Shown: positions 1 through 8,911 of the stretch, piece by piece
Position numbering within the stretch: position 1 is the first letter of the stretch
Layout of the letters: each line of letters opens with the position of its first letter
Assembly (NCBI RefSeq): GCF_020463795.1
Contig: NZ_CP080025.1
Span: 1,119,001-1,183,000 of the forward strand
DNA from: Echinicola marina
GTDB lineage: Bacteria; Bacteroidota; Bacteroidia; Cytophagales; Cyclobacteriaceae
Direction of reading: 5' to 3'
DNA length: 64,000 bases
Program-made: the position numbers and the translations under genes
The notes under the pieces: model-generated
The model's input: only the letters and a program-made list of their open reading frames with translations
What the model was told of the DNA's origin: nothing
Databases searched by the model: none

Positions 1-1905
1 CACCGGCATCAGGAAATGGGCAAGACGAAGGCCCGGGCCATTCTGGATGCCTGCAAAGAAATTGCCTTGCCCAAACTCCTCATCCTGATCAGCATCCTTG
101 CCGTATTTGTCCCGTCCTTTTTTATGAGCGGCACGCCCCGGGCCATGTTCTTACCGCTTACGCTGGCGGTAGGTTTTGCCATGATCGCCTCTTTTCTGCT
201 TTCTCAAACCATGGTACCCATTCTTTCCAATTGGTTTTTGAAAGATCATGTTCCTAAAAACGAAGATGGAAAGTTTCAACGGTTTAGAAACCGGGTAACA
301 GGATATACAAAAGGTATCACAAACATGGGCGGATGGGCCATCGGTATTTACCTGGTAGTCATTATTGCTATGCTTGCGTCCGTTTGGCAGTCTACCGGCA
401 CAGAGATATTTCCAAAAGTAAACTCCGGACAGTTGCAAGTCCGGTTAAGGATGCCCGATGGCACCCGTATCGAAAACACTGAAGAGAAAACAAAAAAATT
501 CCTGGAGGTAGTAGACGAGGTGGTGGGTAGAGAAAATGTAGAGATCACTTCAGCATTTGTCGGCATCCAGCCTCCGAGCTACCCGGTCAATACTATTTTT
601 CTATGGACAAGTGGTCCGCATGAGGCAGTTGTCAAGATCAAGCTGAAAGAAACAGGACAAGACTTGGACGTCCTCAAAGAAACCCTCAGGAAAAGCATAG
701 CGGAAACCATACCTGAAATGCGCCTCTCTTTCGAACCTGCTGACCTGGTAGACCAGGTGATGAGCCAGGGGGCCAATACATCGGTGGAAATTGCCGTGCA
801 GGGTAAAAACCTTGTTGAATCACGAAAATTTGCTGAAGAAATAAAGAACAGAATAGAAGGGTTATCTTTTATGCGGGATGTACAGTTTGGCATTCCGTTG
901 AACTATCCTTCCATTGACCTGGAGTACGACCGTGTACGTGCCGGCCAGTTGGGCCTTACCATTGAAGACATCAGCCGGTCGGTAACGGCCTCCACTTCTT
1001 CCAGCCGTTTCACCCAGCCCAATTACTGGCTGGATGCCGGATCGGGTAATGCTTATCAAGTGCAGGTAGAGTTTCCACAATATATGGTAGATCAACCCGG
1101 TGATATCGAAAAGGTGCCGCTTAAATCGGAAAATGGAAAAACCGTCTATGTGGGTGACGTGAGCAAATGGAAACCGGCTACCGTGATTGGGGAATACGAC
1201 CGCCTTAACCAGCAACGGTTCATCACCATCACAGGAAACCTGCATAACAAAGACCTGGGAAGCGCCATTAAAACCCTACGTAATGAGGTGAATGCAATGG
1301 GTGAACCACCTGCCGGGATGAGTGTTAAATTCAGAGGACTCGCAGAACCTCTCACCCAAACCTTTGATGAACTGAGCACCGGCCTTTTGCTGGCAGTAGC
1401 TGTAATATTTCTGCTACTGGCAGCCAGCTTTCAGTCGTTCCGGCTTTCCTTCGCAGTGCTATCTACTGTTCCTGCCGTCATAGCCGGATCCTTCCTTCTT
1501 ATCTGGATAAGTGGGAACACGCTCAATATTCAATCTTTCATGGGCAGTATCATGGCCATAGGGGTGGCGGTGGCCAATGCCATTTTATTTGTCACCATAG
1601 CCGAGCAATATCGGAAAGATCAAAGACAAAACCCACACCTGGAAGGAATAAAGGATCGGTTGAGACCCATACTCATGACCAGCATTGCCATGATAGCTGG
1701 TATGACTCCTATGGCGCTTGGACTGGGCGAGGGAGGCGAGCAAACCGCCCCACTGGGGATAGCCGTGATTGGCGGGTTGCTGTTTTCCGTGTTTGCCACC
1801 GTGTTCATCCTGCCTTCCGTTTACTGGCAACTTACGGGAAGAAAACACTATAAGAGCATATCACTCGATCCGGACGATGAGCAGAGCGCCTATTTTGGAC
1901 AGTAG
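1..1905 (+). CDS. RND efflux transporter permease subunit, C-terminal part (5' end outside window)
   Basis: Inner-membrane permease of a tripartite resistance-nodulation-division pump, which exports drugs or metals by proton antiport. The reading frame is open from base 1, so the gene starts upstream; about 634 of the usual 1030-1060 residues are present. Visible landmarks are the segment after TM4 (ALPKLLILISILAVFVPSFF), the second periplasmic porter/docking half and the C-terminal TM bundle including GNTLNIQSFMGSIMAIGVAV. The adaptor gene follows after 44 bp in the same direction, so they are probably one operon; no TolC-like outer-membrane gene lies downstream. Substrate cannot be told from this half. 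Codon use and GC look like the flanking host genes rather than the AT-rich island that follows. Confidence 0.93.
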   Translation, partial: HRHQEMGKTKARAILDACKEIALPKLLILISILAVFVPSFFMSGTPRAMFLPLTLAVGFAMIASFLLSQTMVPILSNWFLKDHVPKNEDGKFQRFRNRVTGYTKGITNMGGWAIGIYLVVIIAMLASVWQSTGTEIFPKVNSGQLQVRLRMPDGTRIENTEEKTKKFLEVVDEVVGRENVEITSAFVGIQPPSYPVNTIFLWTSGPHEAVVKIKLKETGQDLDVLKETLRKSIAETIPEMRLSFEPADLVDQVMSQGANTSVEIAVQGKNLVESRKFAEEIKNRIEGLSFMRDVQFGIPLNYPSIDLEYDRVRAGQLGLTIEDISRSVTASTSSSRFTQPNYWLDAGSGNAYQVQVEFPQYMVDQPGDIEKVPLKSENGKTVYVGDVSKWKPATVIGEYDRLNQQRFITITGNLHNKDLGSAIKTLRNEVNAMGEPPAGMSVKFRGLAEPLTQTFDELSTGLLLAVAVIFLLLAASFQSFRLSFAVLSTVPAVIAGSFLLIWISGNTLNIQSFMGSIMAIGVAVANAILFVTIAEQYRKDQRQNPHLEGIKDRLRPILMTSIAMIAGMTPMALGLGEGGEQTAPLGIAVIGGLLFSVFATVFILPSVYWQLTGRKHYKSISLDPDDEQSAYFGQ

Positions 1906-1949
1906 TAAAATTTACATGAAACCAGAAAAAACAGTAAAGTTTAAACATA

Positions 1950-3023
1950 ATGAGAAAATACATCCTACCAATTTTATATATGGCCATTGTTTCTGGCTGT
2001 TCGAATAAAGCTGAAAACAGCAACATGGAAAGCAAAGGTGGGCCGGCAAAAAAAGCGGAAATAATAACAGTGAGTTACGAAAATGCCCCACAGGCCCTGA
2101 CACTCCCGGCAGAGTTGCATGCTTTTGAAAAGGCCGGGCTGAATGCCAGGGTGCAGGGATATGTAAGCGAGGTGCTGGTGGATATTGGTGATAAAGTAAA
2201 AAAAGGAGCAGTCCTGATAAAAATAGAAGCACCGGAAGTAAAGGCAGCTTATGCTGAAGCCCGTAGCGAGGTAGAGTCTGCCAGAGCAGATTATTTGAGT
2301 AGCAAAGATGTCTTTGAGCGGTTGGTGAAAGCCTCCGGAAAGCCTGGTACGGTTTCAGAATCCGACCTGATCAAAGCAAAGAACAAAGCTATGGCTGACA
2401 GCACCCGGCTGGTGGCAGCAGATTATACCGCCACGGCAAAGCAACAATTGCTGGATTATCTTACCATCCGGGCACCTTTCAACGGAGTGATCACCCAAAG
2501 GAATACCGATCCGGGAAATCTTGTCGGAGGAAATAATGGTGTCCCTTTGTTGGTGATCGAAAACAATCAAAAATTGCGGTTAAAGGTACCGGTGCCGGAA
2601 GCCTTGACCGGAAGTTCTGTGGCGGAGAACGCTGTGACATTTAAAGTAGAGCCATTTCCCGCGACATTGTTCAATGCAGATTTTTACCGGAGAGCCAGAA
2701 GCATCGATCCGGACACCCGCACAGAGATGTGGGAATTTATCGTGCACAATCAAAAAGGTGAGTTGAATGCAGGGCTTTTTGCAGAAATACAATTACATAT
2801 TCAGCGAACCGGTGGAAGTATATGGGTACCTCAAAGTGCTGTATTGACCACCCTCCGTAGAAAAGCTGTGGGAAAGGTGGTAGAGGGTAAGCTGAAATGG
2901 GTAGAAGTAAAAACAGGCATGAAAAACGAAAGTACGGTTGAGGTGTTTGGCGCGCTTGATGCCGGGGATCACATCCTCTTGCAGCCCAATGAAGAAATGA
3001 CAGAGGGAATGCCTATCAACTAA
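1950..3023 (+). CDS. RND efflux periplasmic adaptor subunit (membrane fusion lipoprotein)
   Basis: Periplasmic adaptor linking the RND permease to an outer-membrane channel. The N-terminus is a lipoprotein signal with lipobox SGC near residue 17. It is followed by the biotinyl-lipoyl half-motif (GYVSEVLVDIGDKVKKGAVL), an alpha-helical hairpin (EVKAAYAEARSEVESARADY), the second lipoyl half (RAPFNGVIT, about residue 174) and a beta-barrel plus membrane-proximal domain. At 357 aa it has normal family length. It lies 44 bp after the permease and 11 bp before the DUF5916 gene, so the three are probably co-transcribed. Specificity cannot be assigned. Confidence 0.92.
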   Translation: MRKYILPILYMAIVSGCSNKAENSNMESKGGPAKKAEIITVSYENAPQALTLPAELHAFEKAGLNARVQGYVSEVLVDIGDKVKKGAVLIKIEAPEVKAAYAEARSEVESARADYLSSKDVFERLVKASGKPGTVSESDLIKAKNKAMADSTRLVAADYTATAKQQLLDYLTIRAPFNGVITQRNTDPGNLVGGNNGVPLLVIENNQKLRLKVPVPEALTGSSVAENAVTFKVEPFPATLFNADFYRRARSIDPDTRTEMWEFIVHNQKGELNAGLFAEIQLHIQRTGGSIWVPQSAVLTTLRRKAVGKVVEGKLKWVEVKTGMKNESTVEVFGALDAGDHILLQPNEEMTEGMPIN

Positions 3024-3034
3024 CTTCCGTTTGT

Positions 3035-4018
3035 ATGGGCCGTTTCTTTATCACGTTTCTGGTTTGGGCCATTTGCTATGCTACTTGCAAAGCCCAAACA
3101 AGTAAACCGGATACGATTTACGCAGAGTACGTTCAGGAAGAAATTCAGCTTGATGGCAAGCCGGATGAAGCAGTATGGAAGCGAGCCGTACATATCAAAA
3201 ATTTCACACAGCGGGAATTGAACATTGGTGAACCGGCTACCGAAAGAACAGAAGTTGCGATTCTATATACTGCCAAAACCCTGTACATCGGGTTTTGGGG
3301 ATATGACAGGAATCCTCAAAAGATAATAGCCCGCGAGATGAAAAGAGACTTTGACTGGGGAGGAGAAGACAATTTTGAGGTGATCATTGATACCTACAAT
3401 GACGACCGCAACGGATTCCTGTTTGCTATCAATCCCAATGCGGCAAGAGCGGATGCGCAGGTTCTCAATAACGGTGAATCTTTTAATAAATTCTGGAATG
3501 GCGTTTGGGATGCCAAAACCACTATTACCGATGAAGGCTGGTTTGCAGAAATAGCCATCCCTTTTTCCACTTTAAAATTCCCCACTGATGCACAGGAGCA
3601 GATATGGGGCATCAACTTCGAGCGGAATATCCGCAGAAAGCGTGAGCAACTGCTTTGGCAGGGCTGGTCAAGGGATTCGGAGCTGGAACTGCTGAACAGG
3701 GCGGGGACATTGGCCGGCCTGGACAGCATCCTCAGCAAGGATTTTGTTGAAATAAAGCCTTATACTATTGGCGGTGGGGAATTTACACCCGGCCAGGAAG
3801 AGGGGCAATGGAATGCCGGTGGGGATATCAACTACCTTATTACACCCACCTTGCGGATGAACCTGACCTTTAATACCGACTTTGCGCAGGTGGAAGCCGA
3901 CCGCCAGCAAATCAACCTGACCCGCTTTCCCCTGTTCTTCCCGGAACGCAGGTTGCGGTTTCCACAATATCACAGTCATGGGCATTTATCGCGAAGATTT
4001 TTCAGCGAAAAGTTTTAA
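3035..4018 (+). pseudogene. DUF5916 / CBM9-like outer-membrane-associated protein, truncated at a mobile-element junction
   Basis: The first about 305 residues match the Bacteroidota family with an N-terminal carbohydrate-binding-9/DOMON-like sandwich (signal peptide, then IQLDGKPDEAVWKRA, GEDNFEVIIDTYNDDRNGFLF, EIAIPFSTLKF, WGINFERNIRRKRE) followed by DUF5916, a barrel-like region. The family normally runs 700-900 residues. Here homology stops right after FPLFFPERR, where the family continues with a conserved KRxFFxEN-type motif. The final about 22 codons are the out-of-frame beginning of the serine recombinase that follows. The gene is therefore broken at about 3950-3956 and the product is probably non-functional. 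The rest of the gene is not in the window. Role of intact homologues is poorly defined. Confidence 0.82.
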
Positions 4019-5393
4019 TCGTCCTGAATGGAAAAAACTCATAGCTGCGATCAAGGGGAATAAAGGTAAGAAACCCGAGAACATTTTATTTGTCAAATGG
4101 GACCGGTTCAGCCGCAACATAGAATATGCCTATGAGATGATCGGCATCCTGCGAAATCTCAATACACAGGCGGTGGCTATTGACCAACCTATTGATTTTG
4201 ATATTCCTGAGAGTTCGGTCATGCTTGCGGTTTATTTATCGATTCCCGAAGCTGAAAATAACCGAAGGGCTTTGAATACATCAAATGGTATGCGCCGGGC
4301 AAGACAGGCCGGCAGATATCCTGGGAAGGCCCCTTTGGGGTATATCAACCAGATCTCTCCCGATGGAAAAAAATTCATCGCTCCAAAGCACCCCGAAGCA
4401 GATCTTATCATATGGTCCTTTCAGCAATTGGCAAAGCGATCTTTTACTATTGAGGAAGTCAGGAGAATGGCCTGTACAAAAGGATTGAAATGTGGAAAAT
4501 CCAACTTCTGGAAACTTATCCGTAACCCTGCATACTGTGGCATTGTTACTGTTCCTCCAAGAGGAAGTGAAGAAATGGAATTTGTTAAAGCGCTCCATAA
4601 GCCTTTGATATCTGAGGAATTATTCAATGAAGTCCAGGCTTCCATCAAACGCAAAACGAGGCCGAAAGGAAAAACAAATGAACTAAAAAAAATATTTCCG
4701 TTACGAGGGTACTTGACCTGCCCACTATGCGGTCGGAAATTAACCGGCAGTGTTTCAAAAGGCAGTAGCAACAGTTATCCATACTATCATTGCCTTGGTG
4801 GGAAGTGCAAAGCGAGATTCAATGCTGACCGGGTAAACAGCTTATATAACGAAAAGCTGGAAAAACTGGTGCTTAAACAAGGGGCTATGGAGTTGCTCAA
4901 ACTTATTCTTAAGGATGTAAATGTATCCGAGCAGCAATCTGAGTATTTACGAGAGAGAAGGCTGCTGCTGGATAAAATAGACGAACAGGAGATATTGATG
5001 ACAAAAGCCAGGAAACTGTACATCAATGACAAAATAGAATTTGAGGATTTCAGTGAACTCAAAAAGGAATACAACCTTGCTTCAAAAGGCCTGAAAGAGG
5101 ATCTGGACAGGATTAATGTTAGGCTTCATTTGTATGACAAATACAGTTACATGGAAGATGAGTCATATTTAAATATTTTCAGTAGATACAGAGACTTTGA
5201 CATCGGTGACCAGAGAAAAATCATAAACCTGATAATGCCGGGAAATATAAACACCAAAACCCGCGACCTCGATTCTTTGGTATTAAACAATATTCTTTCA
5301 AAGATTTTAACCATCGAAAACAATCAGTTCGCAGCCTTGTCTGCCCAACCCTTATACATGATTAAATTTAAAAAAGATGAACTCAGTATATAA
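3954..5393 (+). pseudogene. Large serine recombinase/integrase lacking its catalytic N-terminus
   Basis: Site-specific recombinase of the large serine family. Recognisable homology begins at about 3954 (CGFHNITV, then IYREDFSAKSFNRPEW), i.e. after the first about 45-50 residues where the catalytic Ser (R-V-S-T motif) normally lies; the first in-frame ATG is 3978. Present are the rest of the resolvase fold (VKWDRFSRN with the active-site arginine region, SIPEAENNRRALN), the recombinase domain (APLGYINQISPDGK), a zinc ribbon (CPLCGRKL ... CLGGKC) and a coiled coil (about residues 320-400). As read it cannot make the Ser-DNA bond. Either it is a relic of a deletion, or its 5' part lies at the other end of the element. 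Its end overlaps the next small gene by 17 bp. Confidence 0.83.
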
Positions 5394-5568
5394 AGACACA
5401 AAGAGCTTTGGCGATAAGAAGGTGTCGACAAAGCATGCCATTGCAATCCTGGCTAAAAATAGCATCCAGGTAGATGAAGACGAGGCCACAGTCATTTTAA
5501 GCTTTCTTTATCTGGTTGCAAAAGTCCGTGGCCAAACCAGAGAGGAGATAGATACGGAAATCCTTTAG
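5377..5568 (+). CDS. Small conserved protein following the serine recombinase
   Basis: A 63-aa protein overlapping the recombinase stop by 17 bp, so translation is probably coupled. It has the motif KHAIAILAKNSIQVDEDEAT followed by ILSFLYLVAKVRG. Similar short proteins commonly follow recombinase genes in Bacteroidota mobile elements and are often mis-named in databases. The helix-rich layout would suit a small regulator or recombination directionality factor, but that is inference. No signal peptide or TM segment. Confidence 0.65.
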   Translation: MNSVYKDTKSFGDKKVSTKHAIAILAKNSIQVDEDEATVILSFLYLVAKVRGQTREEIDTEIL

Positions 5569-5649
5569 CGGAAATTGAACCGTAAAATATGTGTTAAAAT
5601 AGTCTTTAAGACAGGTGTTGTATAATAGAAGCAGAAAAAGAGGGTATCA

Positions 5650-5665
5650 TTCGATAATTATCGAA
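5650..5665. repeat. Perfect 16-bp palindrome
   Basis: TTCGATAATTATCGAA reads identically on both strands. It lies 82 bp after the small companion gene of the recombinase. A dimeric regulator or recombinase could bind here; function unknown. Confidence 0.6.
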
Positions 5666-5715
5666 CCGCTATTTATTTTAGCACAACACGCTGTATTTTA
5701 AAATACTTTGGTGTA

Positions 5716-5752
5716 GAAAAAAAGGAAACAGACTCATTCGTCCGTTTCCTTA
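5716..5752 (-). terminator. Rho-independent terminator-like hairpin, minus orientation
   Basis: AAGGAAAC (5722-5729) pairs with GTTTCCTT (5744-5751); after one mismatch the stem continues with GAC/GTC. The A-run at 5717-5723 becomes a T-run on the minus strand, so termination would act leftward, although no minus-strand gene is present to its right. Confidence 0.45.
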
Positions 5753-6344
5753 AGTAGCTCTATTGAACAAATGTCGAACCTTTTTCTACGGGATTTGAGG
5801 TTGATGGAGGGGCTGTATAATATGTTTAAGTCTAAAAATTTGATCTAAGCATTGCCTGCTTTCGTAAAATTTCCAGGCCGGGGAAAATCGCCGGAATATT
5901 GAGGTCCTTCCAAAACACCTCAAGCTCAAATAATATCCTTTAATCCTGTTTTAAGGGGCTGGCTGGACTGAACTCGAACCATTTGGCGGAGGATTTGAGG
6001 TTGTTGAGTTGGGCTTTGTGAGTAAAAATTAAAGAATAATTTGGTTTTGGAAAGTGATCCGTTGATCCCTATAATTGCCAGTCTAACGCCGTCGCAATAG
6101 ACAGACCCATTTTTTCACAATTTTTGTCTGACGTAGATAATCTTTACCAAACTACAAAAATATTTTTCTGTTAAAAACTACTTTCAAGTTTGACTGAGAC
6201 TATTCTTATTGTTTTAAATTTCCAACAAGATTTAGGTATTGTATTGAGGGAAACTTAATATTTGAAATTATGTTTTTAATCCCAAATGAATGAAATTTGA
6301 AAATTTCTACAATATTTTTTATTTTATTATAATTATCTTTTCCT

Positions 6345-6352
6345 TACCTTTG
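6345..6352 (+). promoter_or_regulatory. Bacteroidota-type -7 promoter element for the hsd locus
   Basis: TACCTTTG fits the Bacteroidota sigma-ABfr consensus TAnnTTTG and lies 30 bp before the first gene of the restriction locus in a very AT-rich leader. No convincing -33 TTTG was found, so this is suggestive only. Confidence 0.45.
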
Positions 6353-6381
6353 TTTAAAATTTGAATGACCCTACAAACTAA

Positions 6382-6945
6382 ATGAAGATAAAACTCAGTG
6401 ATATTGCCCAACTACAATTTGGTTTATATACCAAGCCCTCAGATGAGGGAAATGCTGTCTATTTACAGGCAAAGCATTTTGATGATAGGGGAAATCAGAC
6501 TGGGCAGATAGACACTTTCATTCAGATCGACCAAAAGAATGAATCTCACCTTCTGAAAGATGGCGACATTATTATGGTTGGAAAAGGAATGAGAAACTTC
6601 GCATGGACATATGACAAAGCCTTTGGCCCTGCCATTGCCTCCTCTATCTTCTTTGTCATCAAAACAGACCGATCAAGGGTAATACCAGAGTTCCTTACCA
6701 CCTTATTTAATATGCCCCAAATGCAAGCATATTTTCAAACCCTGGGTGCTGGCAGCTCCATCCCTTCCATTCGGAAATCCGAATTGGAAGCATTAACGGT
6801 TAAGCTGCCTTCATTGGAGCTTCAGCAAAAGGCTATTGCGATTAAGCAGCTACATTACAAAGACATGGAAATATCCAATAAGATCATTTCCGAAAAGCAA
6901 AAGGTATATCAGGCAGTCATTAAGAATTTAATTTCAAGAAACTAA
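6382..6945 (+). CDS. Half-size type I restriction specificity subunit (HsdS-like)
   Basis: A 187-aa protein with one target-recognition domain plus one conserved helix, against about 400 aa for a full HsdS with two of each. Typical features are MKIKLSDIAQLQFGLYTK at the start, the GDIIMVGKG core, SIRKSELEALTVKLPSLELQQKAI, and a closing coiled coil that would pair with HsdM. Half-size S subunits can dimerise and recognise palindromic sites. A full-length hsdS lies downstream, so this may be an alternative specificity module, a control protein, or a fragment left by recombination. It is the first gene of the locus, followed by a short gene after 4 bp. Confidence 0.8.
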   Translation: MKIKLSDIAQLQFGLYTKPSDEGNAVYLQAKHFDDRGNQTGQIDTFIQIDQKNESHLLKDGDIIMVGKGMRNFAWTYDKAFGPAIASSIFFVIKTDRSRVIPEFLTTLFNMPQMQAYFQTLGAGSSIPSIRKSELEALTVKLPSLELQQKAIAIKQLHYKDMEISNKIISEKQKVYQAVIKNLISRN

Positions 6946-6949
6946 CTTC

Positions 6950-7372
6950 ATGCAGACATACAGCGAGTTTATAAAAAGATTTCAAAAATTGGCAAGAATT
7001 AAAATTTCCTATGCTATTGAAGTAGTGTTCCTTGCAAGTGATTTGGAATTAATTATTGAACATAAAGCGTATCAGAAATTCCAGAAAACTCAGAACAGAT
7101 ATACTTATCATCCTAAAGATAAAAACATCCCTGTAAAAGGACATTATCACATCTACCCCAATAATAGCAAAAAGGAAATCTATGCAGTAAACTTAGATGG
7201 CTCAGCCCATCACAAGAGTAATAGAGGTTTTCAGGTTCCCAAAAAGGAAGCTACGGAATTGCGAAAACTTGGTGTTCAAATTCCAGATAATAGGATTCTT
7301 GAACACAAGGAAGTATTCATCAATGAAAATTTAGAGTCATATTCCTCAATATTCATAATAATAAACGAATAG
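6950..7372 (+). CDS. 140-aa protein of unknown function in the hsd operon
   Basis: Not recognised with certainty. The protein has a basic N-terminal half, then GHYHIYPNN, EIYAVNLDGSAHHKS and FQVPKKEATELRKLGVQIP, and ends in IFIIINE. The H-x-H and DGSAHH segments could bind metal or nucleic acid, and the layout resembles small HNH- or DUF-type proteins carried in restriction loci. It is squeezed between the half-HsdS gene (4 bp) and hsdM (1 bp), implying co-translation with the modification genes. No signal peptide or TM segment is present. Confidence 0.7.
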   Translation: MQTYSEFIKRFQKLARIKISYAIEVVFLASDLELIIEHKAYQKFQKTQNRYTYHPKDKNIPVKGHYHIYPNNSKKEIYAVNLDGSAHHKSNRGFQVPKKEATELRKLGVQIPDNRILEHKEVFINENLESYSSIFIIINE

Positions 7373-7373
7373 C

Positions 7374-8909
7374 ATGAGTAAAAAATCGATTACCCAAGGT
7401 GAGATCAACAACATTGTCTGGAAAGCATGCGACACCTTTAGAGGTGTTATTGATCCTTCTCAATACAAGGACTACATCCTCACCACGCTTTTCGTAAAGT
7501 ATGTTTCGGATGTATGGAAGGACAAAAAGAACTTCTATGCAGAAAAGTACAATGGTGATGAAATACGGGTCCAGCGAGCATTGAGAAACGAACGTTTCCA
7601 ACTGCCGGATACCTGCACCTTCGACTACCTGTTTGAAAACCGTAATGCGGCAAATGTAGGCGAGCTGATCAACACGGCTCTTGAAAGCATGGAAGATGCT
7701 AACCGCAGCAAATTAGAACGTGTATTCCGAAACATAGATTTCAATTCAGAAGCCAATCTTGGTCAAACAAAAGACCGAAACAGAAGGCTTAAAAACCTCT
7801 TGGTGGATTTCTCTGCGCTGGATTTACAGCCCTCCCACCTGGAGGATAATGATGTGATAGGTGATGCTTATGAGTACCTGATTGAAAAGTTTGCCAGTGA
7901 TGCCGGAAAGAAAGCGGGAGAATTTTACACCCCTGCTCAGGTATCAAAGCTATTGGCTAAGCTACTCAACCCACAGCCGGGCGACCGTATCATAGACCCC
8001 GCCTGCGGTTCGGGTTCTTTATTGATCAAACTTGCAAAACAGGTAGGCAGCAAAAACTTCTCTCTCTACGGACAGGAAATCAACGGAAGCACCTGGGCAC
8101 TCGCTCGCATGAATATGTTTCTGCATGAGATAGATGACGCTACCATTGAATGGGGAGATACACTCAATAATCCAAAGCTTCTTGAGGGAGATAGTTTGCT
8201 TAAGGGAAACATAGTTGGGGCAAATCCTCCGTTCTCGCTAGATAAATGGGGTGCAGAGAATGCTATTTCTGACCAATTCAACCGATTCCACAGAGGAATT
8301 CCGCCCAAAAGTAAAGGTGACTATGCCTTCATCTCTCACATGATTGAGTCCACCTACCACGACAATGGTCGTGTAGGAGTAATACTGCCTCATGGAGCAT
8401 TATTTAGAGGAAGTAGTGAGGGTAAAATCAGACAACAGTTGATTGAAGAAAATTTATTAGAAGCAGTGATTGGGCTACCTTCTCACCTCTTTTATGGAAC
8501 TGGGATTCCTGCAATAATCCTAATCTTCAATAGAGCAAAAAATGAAAACACAGATGTGTTATTTATTGATGCCAGCCAAGATTATGATGACTCGAAAAGT
8601 CAAAATAAACTAAGAGATGAAGATATTCAGAGAATTGTAGAAACATATGAATCTTTTCAACAGTCAACTTCACTCCCTCTAAATACTGAAGTGGGATTAG
8701 AGTTGATTAGGAAATATGCGTACAGAGCAACACTTAAGGAAATAAGGAAAAATGATTACAACCTTAACATACCTAGATATGTGGATACATATGAAGAAGA
8801 AGAGCCGGTGAATGTTGCCGAGACTCAAAGGCAAATAGAATACTTAAAAAAAGACCTGACTGAAGTTGAGTCAAAGATGAATAAATATCTAAACGAGCTA
8901 GGTTTTTAA
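7374..8909 (+). CDS. hsdM: Type I restriction-modification DNA methyltransferase subunit
   Basis: N6-adenine methyltransferase of a type I system, acting with HsdS to protect host sites and with HsdR for restriction. The N-terminal HsdM helical domain (EINNIVWKACDTFRGVIDPSQY) precedes the Rossmann methylase. That fold contains SAM-binding motif I DPACGSGSLL (about residues 208-217), GEFYTPAQVS just before it, and catalytic motif IV NPPF (about residue 284). The C-terminal coiled coil (VAETQRQIEYLKKDLTEVE) would contact HsdS. At 511 aa it has normal length. The start is 1 bp after the previous stop, and hsdS begins 2 bp after its end. Confidence 0.95.
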   Translation: MSKKSITQGEINNIVWKACDTFRGVIDPSQYKDYILTTLFVKYVSDVWKDKKNFYAEKYNGDEIRVQRALRNERFQLPDTCTFDYLFENRNAANVGELINTALESMEDANRSKLERVFRNIDFNSEANLGQTKDRNRRLKNLLVDFSALDLQPSHLEDNDVIGDAYEYLIEKFASDAGKKAGEFYTPAQVSKLLAKLLNPQPGDRIIDPACGSGSLLIKLAKQVGSKNFSLYGQEINGSTWALARMNMFLHEIDDATIEWGDTLNNPKLLEGDSLLKGNIVGANPPFSLDKWGAENAISDQFNRFHRGIPPKSKGDYAFISHMIESTYHDNGRVGVILPHGALFRGSSEGKIRQQLIEENLLEAVIGLPSHLFYGTGIPAIILIFNRAKNENTDVLFIDASQDYDDSKSQNKLRDEDIQRIVETYESFQQSTSLPLNTEVGLELIRKYAYRATLKEIRKNDYNLNIPRYVDTYEEEEPVNVAETQRQIEYLKKDLTEVESKMNKYLNELGF

Positions 8910-8911
8910 TT

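Larger units (their letters stand above)
5569..6381. other. 813-bp gene-free stretch between recombinase and restriction locus
   Basis: No plausible gene on either strand. It holds a perfect 16-bp palindrome (5650-5665), a hairpin with a T-run on the minus strand (5716-5752), a 7-bp inverted repeat TTGAGGT/ACCTCAA (5899-5923), and two copies of GGATTTGAGGTTG (about 5801 and 5991). At its right end it has a Bacteroidota-type promoter. Being next to the integrase, it may hold recombinase binding or regulatory sites. Confidence 0.5.

Noticed and set aside
6000-6130. tRNA-like or att-like sequence in the gap before the restriction locus
   Set aside because: No cloverleaf pairing or tRNA 3' end could be drawn; only short repeats are present.
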